Shown here one piece after another: positions 1-9,189 of a stretch of DNA of 64,000 bases. The notes beneath the pieces are model-generated. The model was not told the DNA's origin. It ran no database searches and saw only the letters and a program-made list of their open reading frames with translations. Made by a program: the position numbers and the translations under genes. The DNA comes from Pseudomonas anguilliseptica (lineage in GTDB: Bacteria; Pseudomonadota; Gammaproteobacteria; Pseudomonadales; Pseudomonadaceae). Position 1 is the first letter of the stretch; every line of letters begins with the position of its first letter. The DNA is taken from NCBI RefSeq assembly GCF_900105355.1, contig NZ_FNSC01000001.1:4650001-4714000 (forward strand), written 5' to 3'.

Positions 1-720
1 CCAGCCAATTTTATTGGCCTCGGCCAGTTGATTCAGCGCCTGCCACAGCGCCGGCGGGAACGCCGCCGAATGACGAAGGAAGGTCGCCGAAATAGGCGCG
101 ACACGCTCGCTAAAGCTGACTGCCTCAGGCAACGCACCGAGCTGTTCACGCCAGTAGTCGCGAGCCGCAGCCGTGCGCCCCTGGTTTTCACGCTCGGCGT
201 CTTCGGCAAGTACTACGGCGTAGTCACCGAACTCGCAAGGTGCGGCCGGTTCACCGCGCGTTGCCGCGCCATACAACTGTGCAACGCGCTGATAGAGCAG
301 GTTGCTGCCATAACCATCGAGGGCGATGTGGTGAATGCAGCCGTAGAGAAAATCCACCTGCTCGCCCTGCAGCAGAGTGAAGCGGCAGGGCAGCTCGCAT
401 TCCAGATCGAACGGCTGGCGAATCTCGCTCATGCCCCACTGCTGCACCCAGGCCTGAGCATCGACCCCGACCGGTATTTTCACCTGCGCCACGCTGAGCG
501 GCAGCTCGGCAGGGTTGAACCACAGCTGCTCGCCATCGACCACGAAATGCCCGGACAGCGCTTCGCACTCGCTGACCGCCTGGCGCAACGCGGCGAGCAG
601 CGGCGGCGCCTGGATCTTGCCGGCGAAGGCAATGCATTCGGCGGTGTTGAACATGGCACGGTCTTCATTCAGCACATAGCCGTGCCACAGGCCCTGCTGG
701 GCGACACCTGGCGACCTCAT
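1..720 (-). CDS. NRPS, N-terminal condensation domain (EntF/VibF-like), partial
   Basis: The first 240 residues of a nonribosomal peptide synthetase that continues beyond position 1. They form the start of a condensation domain: the active-site motif HHIALDG (HHxxxDG type) lies near residue 135. By family this domain joins an aryl acid, loaded on the upstream carrier protein, to an amino acid. The ATG (718-720) overlaps the TGA of the isochorismatase gene (ATGA), so translation is probably coupled and this is the next gene of the siderophore operon. Adenylation and carrier domains lie outside the window, so the amino acid used and the final siderophore cannot be told. Reading frame is open throughout. 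Confidence 0.85.
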   Translation of the reverse strand, partial: MRSPGVAQQGLWHGYVLNEDRAMFNTAECIAFAGKIQAPPLLAALRQAVSECEALSGHFVVDGEQLWFNPAELPLSVAQVKIPVGVDAQAWVQQWGMSEIRQPFDLECELPCRFTLLQGEQVDFLYGCIHHIALDGYGSNLLYQRVAQLYGAATRGEPAAPCEFGDYAVVLAEDAERENQGRTAAARDYWREQLGALPEAVSFSERVAPISATFLRHSAAFPPALWQALNQLAEANKIGW

Positions 721-1590
721 GCGGCACCGCCATGCTGTTCGATCAGGCTCCACCAGCCGTTCAGCGTCGGCGTCTTGGCCAGGTCGGTAAAGCTCAGTTC
801 CAGGCCTTGCGCGCGCCACTCGCTGAGCAGCGCCATCACCTGGATCGAGTCCAGACCGTAATCCATCAGGTTCTCGTCGGGGTCGAAAGGTTCGTCCAGC
901 TCATCCAGCAAGCTCAGCAACCGCGCCTGCAAGGCGGCGCGGGTCCAGGCCGGTGCGGTGGCGCGGCCCAGGCCGAGTACGTCGGCACAGCCAATCACCT
1001 GGCCGCAGCGGGTAGCTACATAGTTAAGCGCCATCTGGTGGTCGGCCTGATTGAAGTCGGCCACGCCATCGGCCAGCAGGAACGGCTGGATGTCGCGCAT
1101 AAAGGCGTCGCAGGCGGTCATCAGGCAGCCGATATGGGCGTAGATCCCGCCAATGATCAGTTGATCGCGACCCAGCTCAGTCATCATGTGCTCCAGCGGC
1201 GAGCGCTGAAAGGCGCTGTAGCGCCACTTCACCAACACCGTGTCGTCGGGCTCCGGGGCCAGCCCTGCGATGATCGCCTGACGCTCGGGATGCTGGGTAA
1301 TGCCCGGGCCCCACATATCGTTAAGTAGGGCGCGCTCGGCATCGCTTTGCACACCCGGCTGTGCGGTATAAACCACCGGAATACCCAGCGCCTTGCACTG
1401 CATACGTACAGCGGCGAGGCGCTCAACCAGGGCACTGACAAAGGCGCTGTCGGCCTCCCAGAAGTCGGCGAAGTACGCCTGCATATCGTGAATCAACAGC
1501 ACCGCACGGGCTGGATCAAGGGTCCACTTGACCTTGTTCGGCGTCCATTCGCTGGGGGGGTTGGTAGGGCTGCAGAGCCGGAATAGCCAT
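717..1590 (-). pseudogene. Isochorismatase / aryl carrier protein (EntB/VibB-like), frameshifted
   Basis: Hydrolyses isochorismate to 2,3-dihydro-2,3-DHB and carries the activated aryl acid. Isochorismatase residues are LLIHDMQAYF, VLVKWRYSAF and the GGIYAHIGC region. The C-terminal carrier domain has the phosphopantetheine serine in GLDSI. From the ATG at 1588-1590 the protein reads MAIPALQPYQPP and then meets a run of seven G (plus strand 1554-1560). With six G the frame continues as SEWTPNKVKWTLDPARAVL into the open frame; as written it reaches a stop. The restored length is 290 aa, close to E. coli EntB (285 aa). The run could be a sequencing error, a real knock-out or a phase-variable/slippage tract. 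The remaining open frame begins only at the HDMQ motif. Confidence 0.85.
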
Positions 1591-1603
1591 GAAAATAAAA
1601 TCC

Positions 1604-3229
1604 TTATGCAATAGAAGTCAGGTGCGCGGCGATACGCTGGCGCAAACGGGTCTTGTCGACCTTGCCGACGGCGGTCATGGGCAGCTGGTCGAGTTGCTCG
1701 AAACGGTCGGGCAGCTTGTAATCAGCCACACCCAAGCCGCGCAGAAATTTGCGCAGAGCGATGCTCTTGAGCGCCGGGTCACGGCTGACCACGAAGGCGC
1801 AGCTCTTCTCGCCCAGGGCCGTGTCAGGCATGGCCACCAGCGCCGCGTGGGTGATCGCGGGATGGGCCATCAGCAGGTTCTCGACCTCTTCGGCGGCGAT
1901 CTTTTCGCCGCCGCGGTTGATCTGATCCTTAATCCGCCCGACCACCTCCAGGTAGCCATCGGCGCGCAGTCGCACCAGATCGCCGGAGCGATAAAAGCCC
2001 TCGGCATCGAAGGCCTGGGCGTTGTGCGCCGGGCTCTGGAAGTAACCGCGAATGGTGTAGGGACCACGGGTCAGCAGCGCACCGACCTCGCCAACCGCCA
2101 CCGGTTTGTCGTCACGGTCGAGCACGCGCACTTCATCCGCAGGGCTCATCGGGCAACCCTGAGTGCCGTAGACATGCGCCTCGTCATCGTCGAGGCGGGT
2201 GTAATTGACCAAGCCTTCGGCCATACCGAACACCTGCTGCAAGCGGCAGCCAAGCTCGTTGCCGATGCGCCGTGCCTGCGCTTCGGGCAAGCGCGCGCCG
2301 CCGACCTGCAACAGCTGCAGGCTGGCCAGCTCCGCCCTGTGTTCGCTTGCGGTCTGCAGCCACAGCGACAGTGCTGGCGGCACCAGCGCACTGACATTCA
2401 CCTGATGGCGGGCGATCAACGGAAAGCAGGTCGCCGGCCCCGGGTCGGCAGCCAGCACCACGCAGCCACCAGCATGGAACACCCCCAATGCGCCGGGCGA
2501 ACTCAAGGGAAAGTTATGCGCCGCCGGCAGCGCGCAGAGGTAGCGTGTGTCACGGTCGAAATCACAGACCTCGACGCTGCGGCGCACGCTGTAGGCGTAA
2601 TCGTCATGGGTGCGCGGAATCAGCTTCGGCGTACCGGTGCTGCCGCCAGACAGCTGGAAGAACGCCACCTGATCGGCTGGCGTCGGCGCATAGGCACGCT
2701 GCGCGGCGGCCGGCTGCAGCCAGGCGTTTAGTGACCGCGCAGGATCGGCATCGCCCTCGAGCAGCAGCGTATCTAGTTCAGGGATAACGGCCTGCAACTC
2801 ATCGAGAAAACTATCATCGACAAACAGCGGATGCTGACGGCTGCCAATAAATAGCCGTGGACGCACCTGCCCGGCGTAGGCCATTAGCTCCAGGCGGCTA
2901 TGGCTGAACAACGCGTTGACCGGCGCAATTCCCGCCTTGAGCAGGGCAAAGAAGACGATATAGAACTCAGCCTGATTACCCAGCTGGACCAACGCCCGAT
3001 CACCCGGAGCGAAGCCCTGATTGGCCAAATGCTGAGCCAGATGAGCGGCCTGCGCATCCACGTCGGCGTAGCTCAGCTGGCGATCACCACAAATCAGCGC
3101 AATGGCTTCGGGCTGCGTCTGCGCCTGAGCTTCAAGCAGTTGTGTCAGCGGCTCACCGCGCCAATAACCGGCCTGGCGATAGCGCGCGGCAAATTCCGCT
3201 GGCCAGGGCGTGAACGGCACCAGACTCAT
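1604..3229 (-). CDS. 2,3-dihydroxybenzoate-AMP ligase (EntE/DhbE-like)
   Basis: Adenylates 2,3-dihydroxybenzoate with ATP and loads it on the aryl carrier protein of the next gene. The length of 541 aa is normal for the family. The ANL-family core is visible: SGGSTGTPK (P-loop-like A3), [11 protein letters not shown] (A8 region) and the C-terminal catalytic lysine in AVGKVDK. The substrate-pocket stretch [11 protein letters not shown] has Asn and two Ser. In this family Ser at that place goes with DHB and Cys with salicylate, so a catecholate product is inferred. The start ATG (3227-3229) overlaps the TGA of the isochorismate synthase gene; 13 bp separate its stop from the isochorismatase start. 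A longer upstream reading of the frame is spurious. Confidence 0.9.
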   Translation of the reverse strand: MSLVPFTPWPAEFAARYRQAGYWRGEPLTQLLEAQAQTQPEAIALICGDRQLSYADVDAQAAHLAQHLANQGFAPGDRALVQLGNQAEFYIVFFALLKAGIAPVNALFSHSRLELMAYAGQVRPRLFIGSRQHPLFVDDSFLDELQAVIPELDTLLLEGDADPARSLNAWLQPAAAQRAYAPTPADQVAFFQLSGGSTGTPKLIPRTHDDYAYSVRRSVEVCDFDRDTRYLCALPAAHNFPLSSPGALGVFHAGGCVVLAADPGPATCFPLIARHQVNVSALVPPALSLWLQTASEHRAELASLQLLQVGGARLPEAQARRIGNELGCRLQQVFGMAEGLVNYTRLDDDEAHVYGTQGCPMSPADEVRVLDRDDKPVAVGEVGALLTRGPYTIRGYFQSPAHNAQAFDAEGFYRSGDLVRLRADGYLEVVGRIKDQINRGGEKIAAEEVENLLMAHPAITHAALVAMPDTALGEKSCAFVVSRDPALKSIALRKFLRGLGVADYKLPDRFEQLDQLPMTAVGKVDKTRLRQRIAAHLTSIA

Positions 3230-4383
3230 AGCGCCTCCCGTTCCAGGCCGAATGCCGAGAGCATGGTGCCGAGCTTGTTGCCGGTTTCCTGCCACTCCGA
3301 TTCCGGGCAAGACGCGGTAACCAGCCCCGCGCCGGCAAACAGACGGACCCGTGTGTGCTCGACGATTCCGCAACGGATCACCACCGCCCACTCGCCGTTG
3401 CCATCGGCATCACTCCAACCGACGATGCCGCCAAACACGCCGCGGTCGAACGGCTCCAGTTCGGCGATCAGACGTTTGGCCGCAGCCGTCGGAAAGCCGC
3501 ACAGCGCCGGCGTCGGATGCAGCCGGCAAGCCAGGCTCAAGGCGGAAGCAGGCGTATCCAGCTCGCCAGCGATCTGCGTCGACAGGTGCCAGAGTCGCGC
3601 GGTCTGCAGCAGCGATGGCGCATCGGCCATGCTCAGGCTGCGGCACAGCGGGCGCAACTGGCGATCCAGCTCCTGGATCACCAGACGATGCTCATGCAGG
3701 TCCTTGGCCGATTGCAGCAGCGCCTGCGCCACCTGATTGTCGGCAGCCGGGTCAGCCAGCCGTTTGGCCGAACCTGCCAGCGGATTGGAGGTAAAGTGCC
3801 GCCCCTGCTGACGCAGCAACAGCTCAGGACTTGCGCCGATCAGTACACCGCCACCCGGCAAGTCCATGGAAAAGTGGTAGGCCTCGGGGTTCTGCTGACG
3901 CAACCCCTGGAATACCGTGGCGGCGCAGGGTGCGTTGTCGAACTCGAGCTGCAACAAGCGCGACAGCACCACCTTACTCACCTGACCGCCACGCAATACG
4001 TCTACCGCACGGCCGACAGCCTGTTTGAAGCCAGCTTGGTCCGGCTGCTCGATACATTGCCGGGCCTTGCCGCAGGGCAAACCGCAAACCCGGGTCGGCG
4101 GCGCGACTGGCAACAGGCGCGAAACATGGCGCGGGACAAACAGACTGGACGGCTGCTGCTTGTCGAAGGGAATCACCCCGACCACCATTGGCTGGCTCAA
4201 GCCAGCCACCTTGGCCTCGGTAAAGGCCGCCTCTACCGCCCGTTCAACGCCGTGGCCATCCTCACCAGCCGGTGTCTCGATGGCCTTGAAACAACCGCCG
4301 GCCTCAACCCCGCCTTCGGGTGAATAGAACCTATAAGTGGGTGCATAGATATCGCCCCACGGGGAGCCCCCCACGAGCGACAC
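3226..4383 (-). CDS. Isochorismate synthase (EntC/DhbC-like)
   Basis: Converts chorismate to isochorismate, the first committed step to 2,3-DHB. It has a chorismate-binding fold with the conserved PSSLFVP region near residue 80, then [25 protein letters not shown] and the C-terminal FAGAGLV. First gene of the minus-strand siderophore operon. The start is uncertain. GTG at 4383 has no clear ribosome site. A well-placed GGAGG lies before a GTG about 27 bp further upstream, but that GTG is in another frame. It would join this frame if the six-C run at 4367-4372 had five. The N-terminus may therefore hide a second homopolymer indel like that in the isochorismatase gene. The Fur-like box lies just upstream. 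Confidence 0.88.
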   Translation of the reverse strand: MSLVGGSPWGDIYAPTYRFYSPEGGVEAGGCFKAIETPAGEDGHGVERAVEAAFTEAKVAGLSQPMVVGVIPFDKQQPSSLFVPRHVSRLLPVAPPTRVCGLPCGKARQCIEQPDQAGFKQAVGRAVDVLRGGQVSKVVLSRLLQLEFDNAPCAATVFQGLRQQNPEAYHFSMDLPGGGVLIGASPELLLRQQGRHFTSNPLAGSAKRLADPAADNQVAQALLQSAKDLHEHRLVIQELDRQLRPLCRSLSMADAPSLLQTARLWHLSTQIAGELDTPASALSLACRLHPTPALCGFPTAAAKRLIAELEPFDRGVFGGIVGWSDADGNGEWAVVIRCGIVEHTRVRLFAGAGLVTASCPESEWQETGNKLGTMLSAFGLEREAL

Positions 4384-4418
4384 GCGTCAATGCATTCACT
4401 CCAACCTCCACATTTAAC

Positions 4419-4437
4419 GCTAATATGAACAATTAGC
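4419..4437. promoter_or_regulatory. Inverted repeat, possible Fur box before siderophore operon
   Basis: GCTAAT and ATTAGC form a perfect 6-bp inverted repeat around a 7-bp AT-rich centre, 36 bp upstream of the isochorismate synthase start. By eye 11 of 19 positions agree with the classical Fur 19-mer. Iron repression is expected for such an operon, but an AraC-type site is also possible. Confidence 0.5.
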
Positions 4438-4672
4438 ATTTATAGAAAGGAGGCAAAACTAACCACTCGCAGAAGTTGCGTCAATTTATTTCTAAGGCTC
4501 TAGCACGAGGGGTACTGAGACGAAATGATTGGATTTGCAGCCATCCGCAGCGAACCTGCAGCTCGCGCGCGGCTTTGGTCGACAAGTGCAGCGATCCCGT
4601 CTGAGCGAATGAGCAAAGGTGATATTGCCAATCTGCCAACGACATCGCAGCGCTGACACAGGTCGGGAACTT

Positions 4673-6586
4673 CTACTTACCCCGCCCTGCCAGGATGCGC
4701 GTTGCCCCCTGGGTTTTCTGGCAGTACCAGAACACCCGGCTGACACCACGGGTGACGGCCACATAGGCCAGGCGCAGGCTTTCATCCTGCATGGCCTGGT
4801 CGTAGCTGTTGCTGAAAAAGCCCGAGTAGGCGTACAGCGCATTACGCAGCGGATGTGCTTCTGGCGGGTGACAGTCGTCGAGGATGATCGCCACTTCGGC
4901 CTGCAGGCCTTTGGCGCGGTGAATGGTGTAAGCCTTGACCGGCAGTTTCTTGTCCAGCTGCGCGGAGATGGCTTGCAACGGCTCATTACGCCGACTGAGC
5001 AGCAGCACGGCATTGCGTTCACGGCTGTTGCGCTCGGCGGCGTACGCGTACTGCTCGCGGATCTGCTTGAGCAGCTCCGGCAAACGCGCCTTACTGTCGA
5101 AACGCTGAATCAGGCGCACGCCATGCTCGCCCGGCTGCGTGATCTTGATGGCCTGGCTGGCTTTGGCCTGCTTGTGCTGCACGTCGCCCAGCAGCGTTTC
5201 GGCGTCACGGATAATCGGTTCAATCGAGCGGTAGTTATTGGCCAGGGTCAGCACTGCGCTGTGCTTTGCCCGTCCCTTGCCCGGAAAGTGTCGGTCGAAG
5301 TCGATAAACAGTTCCGGCGAGCTACCGCGCCAGCCGTAGATCGACTGCCAGTCATCGCCGATCGCCATCAGACTGACCGCAGCCCCCTGACCGGCCAGCG
5401 TGCGCTGCACGGCCTGTAGCCACTGCACGATCTGCGGCGAGATGTCCTGAAATTCGTCGATGAGCAGATGGCTAAATGGCGCCAGCAATTGTGGCGAAAC
5501 ACTCTGCTCACCGGCATTTAGCTGCGCCGTCAGCCGAGTAAAGGCGGCGTTAAACGTCAGCAGCCCCTGCTCTTGCAAGGCACGCTGGAAATAGGGCCAG
5601 AACAGCAGCAACGCTTCAAGGAACTCACGCACGGGCGCCGCAGTGTCGAGGCGTTGCGGTTGCATCGTCGACAGCTCAATGCCGATGCTCTCGGCAAATC
5701 CGGCCTGGGCGTAGAAGGCTTCATACAGCGGCACGCCGCTGAACTCGCCTACAAGTTTGAACAGATCAAGCGGGGCCTTGGGCAGGCGCTTAGCAGTGTC
5801 GGACGGTGGCGGCAGCTGCAGCAGGCTATGCACCTTTTGCCGAAACACCAGCTGCTCGGCATAGCACTGCTGGTAGGCCTACTTGAGCAGACGCTGCTGG
5901 GCAGGTCGCAGTCGCCCGGCGCTCAGCGGGTTATCCAGTTCGCGACTCGCCGCCTGCGGGTCATCCAGCTGTTCGAACCTGCGCGGATTGTTCAGCACGC
6001 TCTTGGCCACGCCGCCCATGGCCGCATGGAAGGTGCGCACGCACTGGCGCGCCTGCGCGGCATCGAAGGGGTAGTTGAAGAAGCCCAATACCTTGAGCAG
6101 CTGCTCGCGCAGCTCGGCGCAGGACGCATTGGTAAAGGAAATCACCGTCAGCTGTTCGGGCTTGATGCCCAGGTGGCAGAGCATAAACGCCACCCGCAGT
6201 ACCAACGTGGTGGATTTGCCCGAGCCGGCCCCGGCGAAGATGCGCGTCAGCGGATGATGGCTGAGAATCATCGCCCACTGCTCATCCGATGGCGCACTGA
6301 GCAACCCAGCCGTCACAGCCCGCGCCACCTGCTCACGCATGGCCTGGGCTTGTGCGGCCTCGACCGTCAGCATGGCCGGACCGTAAATACCTTGAGTGCG
6401 CGGTTTAGCGGGCCGCTTCGTGTTAGCCGACGGGCCCTTGGCAGGCGCTTTTTTCGCCCGAGGTGCTGGCTTGTTTAGCTGCGCAGCCGCATTACGCTCG
6501 GCGCGCAGGTAGGCTGTGGTATGGGGGAAATAACGCGCCAGAGCGGCGGATAAGAGCCGCTTGTAACGTTGAACAGCAGATGGCAT
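4673..6586 (-). pseudogene. UvrD/Rep-type superfamily 1 helicase with in-frame amber codon
   Basis: A 638-codon frame holds all SF1A helicase motifs in order: Walker A GAGSGKST, SFTNASCAELR (Ia), Walker B LLIDEFQD, GDDWQSIYGWRG (III), NNYRSIEP (IV), TIHRAKGLQAE (V) and VAVTRG (VI). Such enzymes unwind DNA 3'-5' in repair or replication restart. The frame is broken by TAG at 5879-5881, between RLLK and AYQQCYAEQ; the codons on either side stay in the same frame, so this is a base substitution and not an indel. The product would stop after motif Ia (about 235 aa), and the distal part lacks Walker A. The start ATG at 6586 was chosen because the extension upstream looks non-coding. The 289-bp gap (4384-4672) to the siderophore operon holds only the Fur-like box and no gene. 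Confidence 0.85.
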
Positions 6587-6701
6587 TCGCGACCCAGGCA
6601 GAAGATAGATCGTTGAATGATAAGTGCTTTTTACGGCGAGCTGGCGGCTGAGCGGTGAGAAAGCGCAACGCCTCTCACCGCTCAGTCCACCCGACGGGCT
6701 G

Positions 6702-7304
6702 TCAGTCAAGCATGCCGATATAGCGAGGGTGGCTGGCAACCCGTGCCAGCCAGGTGCGGATAGCCGGATATGGAGCCAAATCGAAGCCGCCTTCGTCCGC
6801 CACGTGGGTGTATGCATACAGCGCAATATCGGCAATCGAGAAGTTCTCCCCGACCAGATACGGCGTGCGCTGCAGCTGCTTCTCCATCACCTTGAGCGCC
6901 TTGTGCCCGCGCACATGGCACTCCTCGTACTCGCTGCAGCGCGCTTCAGGCAGGCCCTGGTAAAGCTGGATAAAACGCGCCACCGCGACATAAGGCTCGT
7001 GGCTGTATTGCTCGAAGAACTGCCACTGCAGCACCTGGGTGCGCAGGCGCGGCTCACTGGGCAGAAACGCGCTGCTGTCGGCGAGGAAGTTGAGGATGGC
7101 ATTGGACTCCCACAGGCAGGTGCCGTCTTCCAGCTCCAATACCGGGATCTTGCCGTTGGGGTTCTTGGTCAGAAAGGCGTCGCTCTGGGTCTCGCCCTTG
7201 AGGATATCAATCGGGATCCACTCATAGGGCTGATCCAGCAGGTGCAGCATCAGCTTGACCTTGTAGCAGTTGCCCGAGCGATAATCGCCATAAACCTTGT
7301 ACAT
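6702..7304 (-). CDS. Glutathione S-transferase family protein
   Basis: 200-aa cytosolic GST. The N-terminal thioredoxin-like domain has the glutathione-site elements PNGKIPVLELEDG and WESNAIL (the E-S pair that binds the gamma-glutamyl group). The C-terminal helical domain ends with the usual YLVGENFSIADIALYAY. The substrate is unknown. GGAGGGG lies 5 bp before the ATG at 7304, a strong ribosome site. It stands 33 bp from the end of the aminotransferase gene on the same strand, so it may be co-transcribed with it. Confidence 0.88.
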   Translation of the reverse strand: MYKVYGDYRSGNCYKVKLMLHLLDQPYEWIPIDILKGETQSDAFLTKNPNGKIPVLELEDGTCLWESNAILNFLADSSAFLPSEPRLRTQVLQWQFFEQYSHEPYVAVARFIQLYQGLPEARCSEYEECHVRGHKALKVMEKQLQRTPYLVGENFSIADIALYAYTHVADEGGFDLAPYPAIRTWLARVASHPRYIGMLD

Positions 7305-7337
7305 ATCCCCTCCTCCTAACCTGCTTAAACGCGTGGA

Positions 7338-8495
7338 CTAGCTTGCTTGCGCCTGACGAATCACCTCGGCCAGACGCTTGAGACCTTCGCTCAGGCGCTC
7401 CGGTGCGACGTGGCTGAAGTTAAGCCGCAAATGCCCTGGATTGGCGTCCGGGTCGATAAAGAACGGCTCGCCCGGCATAAAGGCGACGTTCTGCGCCAGC
7501 GCTGGCGCCAGCAACGTGCGCGTATCCAGCGGCTGCTTGAGGGTCAACCAGAAGAACAAACCACCCTGGGGCACCTGCCAGTCGGCCAGGTCACTGAAAT
7601 GCTCTTCCAGCACCGCTTGCATGGCATCACGACGGATGCGATAGAAGTCGCGCAGCTCGGCCAGGTGGCCGCGGTATTTCTCGCTGCCCAGCCACTGCAG
7701 GGCCTGCCACTGGCCAATGCGATTGGTGTGCAGGTCCGCTGACTGTTTGAGACGCAGCAGGTAAGGAAACAGATCCGGAGTGGCGATCAGATAGCCAACT
7801 CGCAAGCCCGGAAGCAGGGTTTTTGACACAGTGCCGGTGTAGATCCAGCTGGCCTTTTGCAGGCGGCTGACAATCGGCGTGGCGCTGCCATCATCGAATA
7901 CCAGCTCGCGATAAGGTTCGTCTTCGATCAGGGTCACACCGAACTCGTCCAACAATGCCGCTACTGCATCGCGCTTGGCTTCGCTGTAACGCACCGCCGA
8001 GGGGTTCTGGAAGGTCGGGATCAGGTAGGCAAAAGCCGGCTTGTGGTTCTGCAGACGCTGACGCAGGGCATCAATCTGCGGGCCGTCAGCTTCCTGCGGC
8101 ACGGCGATGCAATCAGCGCCGAACAGCTGGAAGGCCTGTAGCGCGGCCAGGTAGGTCGGCGCCTCCAGCAGCACCTCGGTGCCCGGATCGATAAACAGCT
8201 TGCTGGCCAAGTCCAGCGTCTGCTGCGAGCCGCTGACGATCAGCACCTGGCTGGCATCGCACGGCACGCCCAGAGTACGGGCCTCGGCAGCTATCGCCTC
8301 ACGCAACGCCGGCTCGCCTTCGCTCATGCCGTACTGGCCCATGCTCGCCGGCATCTCGGCCCACTCGACCTTCGGCAACATCGGCTCGGCCGGCAGGCCA
8401 CCAGCAAACGACATCACTTCCGGACGCTGCGCCGCAGCAAGGATTTCACGGATCAGGGAGCTTTTCAGGCGGGCAACACGTTCGGAGAAGGCCAT
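7338..8495 (-). CDS. PLP-dependent class I/II aminotransferase (LysN/ARO8-like)
   Basis: 385-aa fold-type I aminotransferase without the GntR domain of MocR proteins. Features seen are FAGGLPAEPMLP at the N-terminus, the SGSQQTLDLASKLF segment, IEDEPYRELVFDD (PLP-binding Asp/Tyr) and the Schiff-base lysine in GTVSKTLLPGLRVGY. Relatives act on 2-aminoadipate, aromatic or branched amino acids; the substrate is not clear here. The start at 8495 (MAFSERVARLKS) fits the family; a 13-residue upstream extension is unlikely. It is divergent from the MarR gene, with a 15-bp palindrome between. Confidence 0.87.
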   Translation of the reverse strand: MAFSERVARLKSSLIREILAAAQRPEVMSFAGGLPAEPMLPKVEWAEMPASMGQYGMSEGEPALREAIAAEARTLGVPCDASQVLIVSGSQQTLDLASKLFIDPGTEVLLEAPTYLAALQAFQLFGADCIAVPQEADGPQIDALRQRLQNHKPAFAYLIPTFQNPSAVRYSEAKRDAVAALLDEFGVTLIEDEPYRELVFDDGSATPIVSRLQKASWIYTGTVSKTLLPGLRVGYLIATPDLFPYLLRLKQSADLHTNRIGQWQALQWLGSEKYRGHLAELRDFYRIRRDAMQAVLEEHFSDLADWQVPQGGLFFWLTLKQPLDTRTLLAPALAQNVAFMPGEPFFIDPDANPGHLRLNFSHVAPERLSEGLKRLAEVIRQAQAS

Positions 8496-8529
8496 GGATA
8501 TCACCAGTAGCAAAGGCAAATAAAAATAG

Positions 8530-8544
8530 GTCAAACTGTTTGAC
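8530..8544. promoter_or_regulatory. 15-bp palindrome between aminotransferase and MarR gene
   Basis: GTCAAAC-T-GTTTGAC is a perfect 7-bp inverted repeat around one base, between two divergent genes. MarR proteins bind palindromes of this size and usually control themselves and the neighbour. Related half-sites (CTTGACC) recur at 8597 and 8609. Confidence 0.55.
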
Positions 8545-8606
8545 TGAAATTCTGTTTGCCTGAAACTACGACGATCAACCCGAATACGTCAATAGGCTTG
8601 ACCTTA

Positions 8607-9050
8607 ATGCTTGACCTCAAGAACACAACCACCCAGCAAACCGCCATGGAAGCCTTCTTCTTCGGCTACCAGGCGTTTACCGCCAAGGCTGATGAAATGC
8701 TGGCGCGCCGGGGGCTGTCACGGGTGCACCACCGCATTCTGTTTTTTATCGCCAAATACCCAGGGCTGAGCATGAAAGAGCTACTCGGATATCTGGGTGT
8801 AAGCAAGCAGGCGCTCAACACCCCACTGCGCCAACTACTGGAAATGAACCTGGTGCAGAGCCTTGCCGCCGAAGACGACAAGCGTAAACGCCTGCTCGGC
8901 TTTACTGCCGAAGGCGCAAAGCTGGAACAGGCCCTGCGCCGTGAACAGGCCAAGCTGCTGCAGCGAGCGTTCAGCGAAGCCGGGGAAACCGCCGTCAGCG
9001 GTTGGTTACAGGTCAACCAAACCCTGCACAACAGTGCAAGTGAAGGCTGA
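8607..9050 (+). CDS. MarR-family transcriptional regulator
   Basis: 147-aa winged-helix regulator. HHRILFFIAKYPGLSMKELL leads into the recognition helix VSKQALNTPLRQL, followed by the wing (AEDDKRKRLLGFT). It probably represses or senses a ligand for the divergent aminotransferase gene through the palindrome at 8530-8544. The start is taken at ATG 8607 (MLDLKNTTTQQ); 8646 is also possible and the frame is open further upstream to 8556. The effector is unknown. Confidence 0.82.
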   Translation: MLDLKNTTTQQTAMEAFFFGYQAFTAKADEMLARRGLSRVHHRILFFIAKYPGLSMKELLGYLGVSKQALNTPLRQLLEMNLVQSLAAEDDKRKRLLGFTAEGAKLEQALRREQAKLLQRAFSEAGETAVSGWLQVNQTLHNSASEG

Positions 9051-9065
9051 CAGAGCGCTCCCGAC

Positions 9066-9131
9066 AAAACTGTACTGACGCTACGATCGAGCCACCTAAA
9101 ACTGTACTGCTCATTGCCAGCATTGCTGTAC
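9066..9131 (+). repeat. Direct repeats with CTGTAC core upstream of lysE-benE
   Basis: The 12-mer AAAACTGTACTG occurs at 9066-9077 and again at 9098-9109, exactly 32 bp apart (about three helical turns). A third CTGTAC core is at 9126-9131. They lie 60-125 bp before the LysE-family gene. This looks like a regulator-binding array; MocR-type regulators often bind such direct repeats. Confidence 0.5.
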
Positions 9132-9189
9132 CGCGACGCTTTGAGCATCTGCCCCTAGGCTGAGCAGCACTGTCCCTGAGTGCTGCGCC

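Noticed and set aside
1589..2731. Long plus-strand open frame opposite the DHB-AMP ligase gene
   Set aside because: It is the antisense shadow of a clear EntE-like gene, with no family features; high GC creates such frames throughout.
5879..5881. Pyrrolysine or amber recoding to explain the TAG codons in the helicase and fRMsr
   Set aside because: Only two genes are affected and the positions are not functional sites. No pyl genes are visible, and other lesions nearby point to decay.
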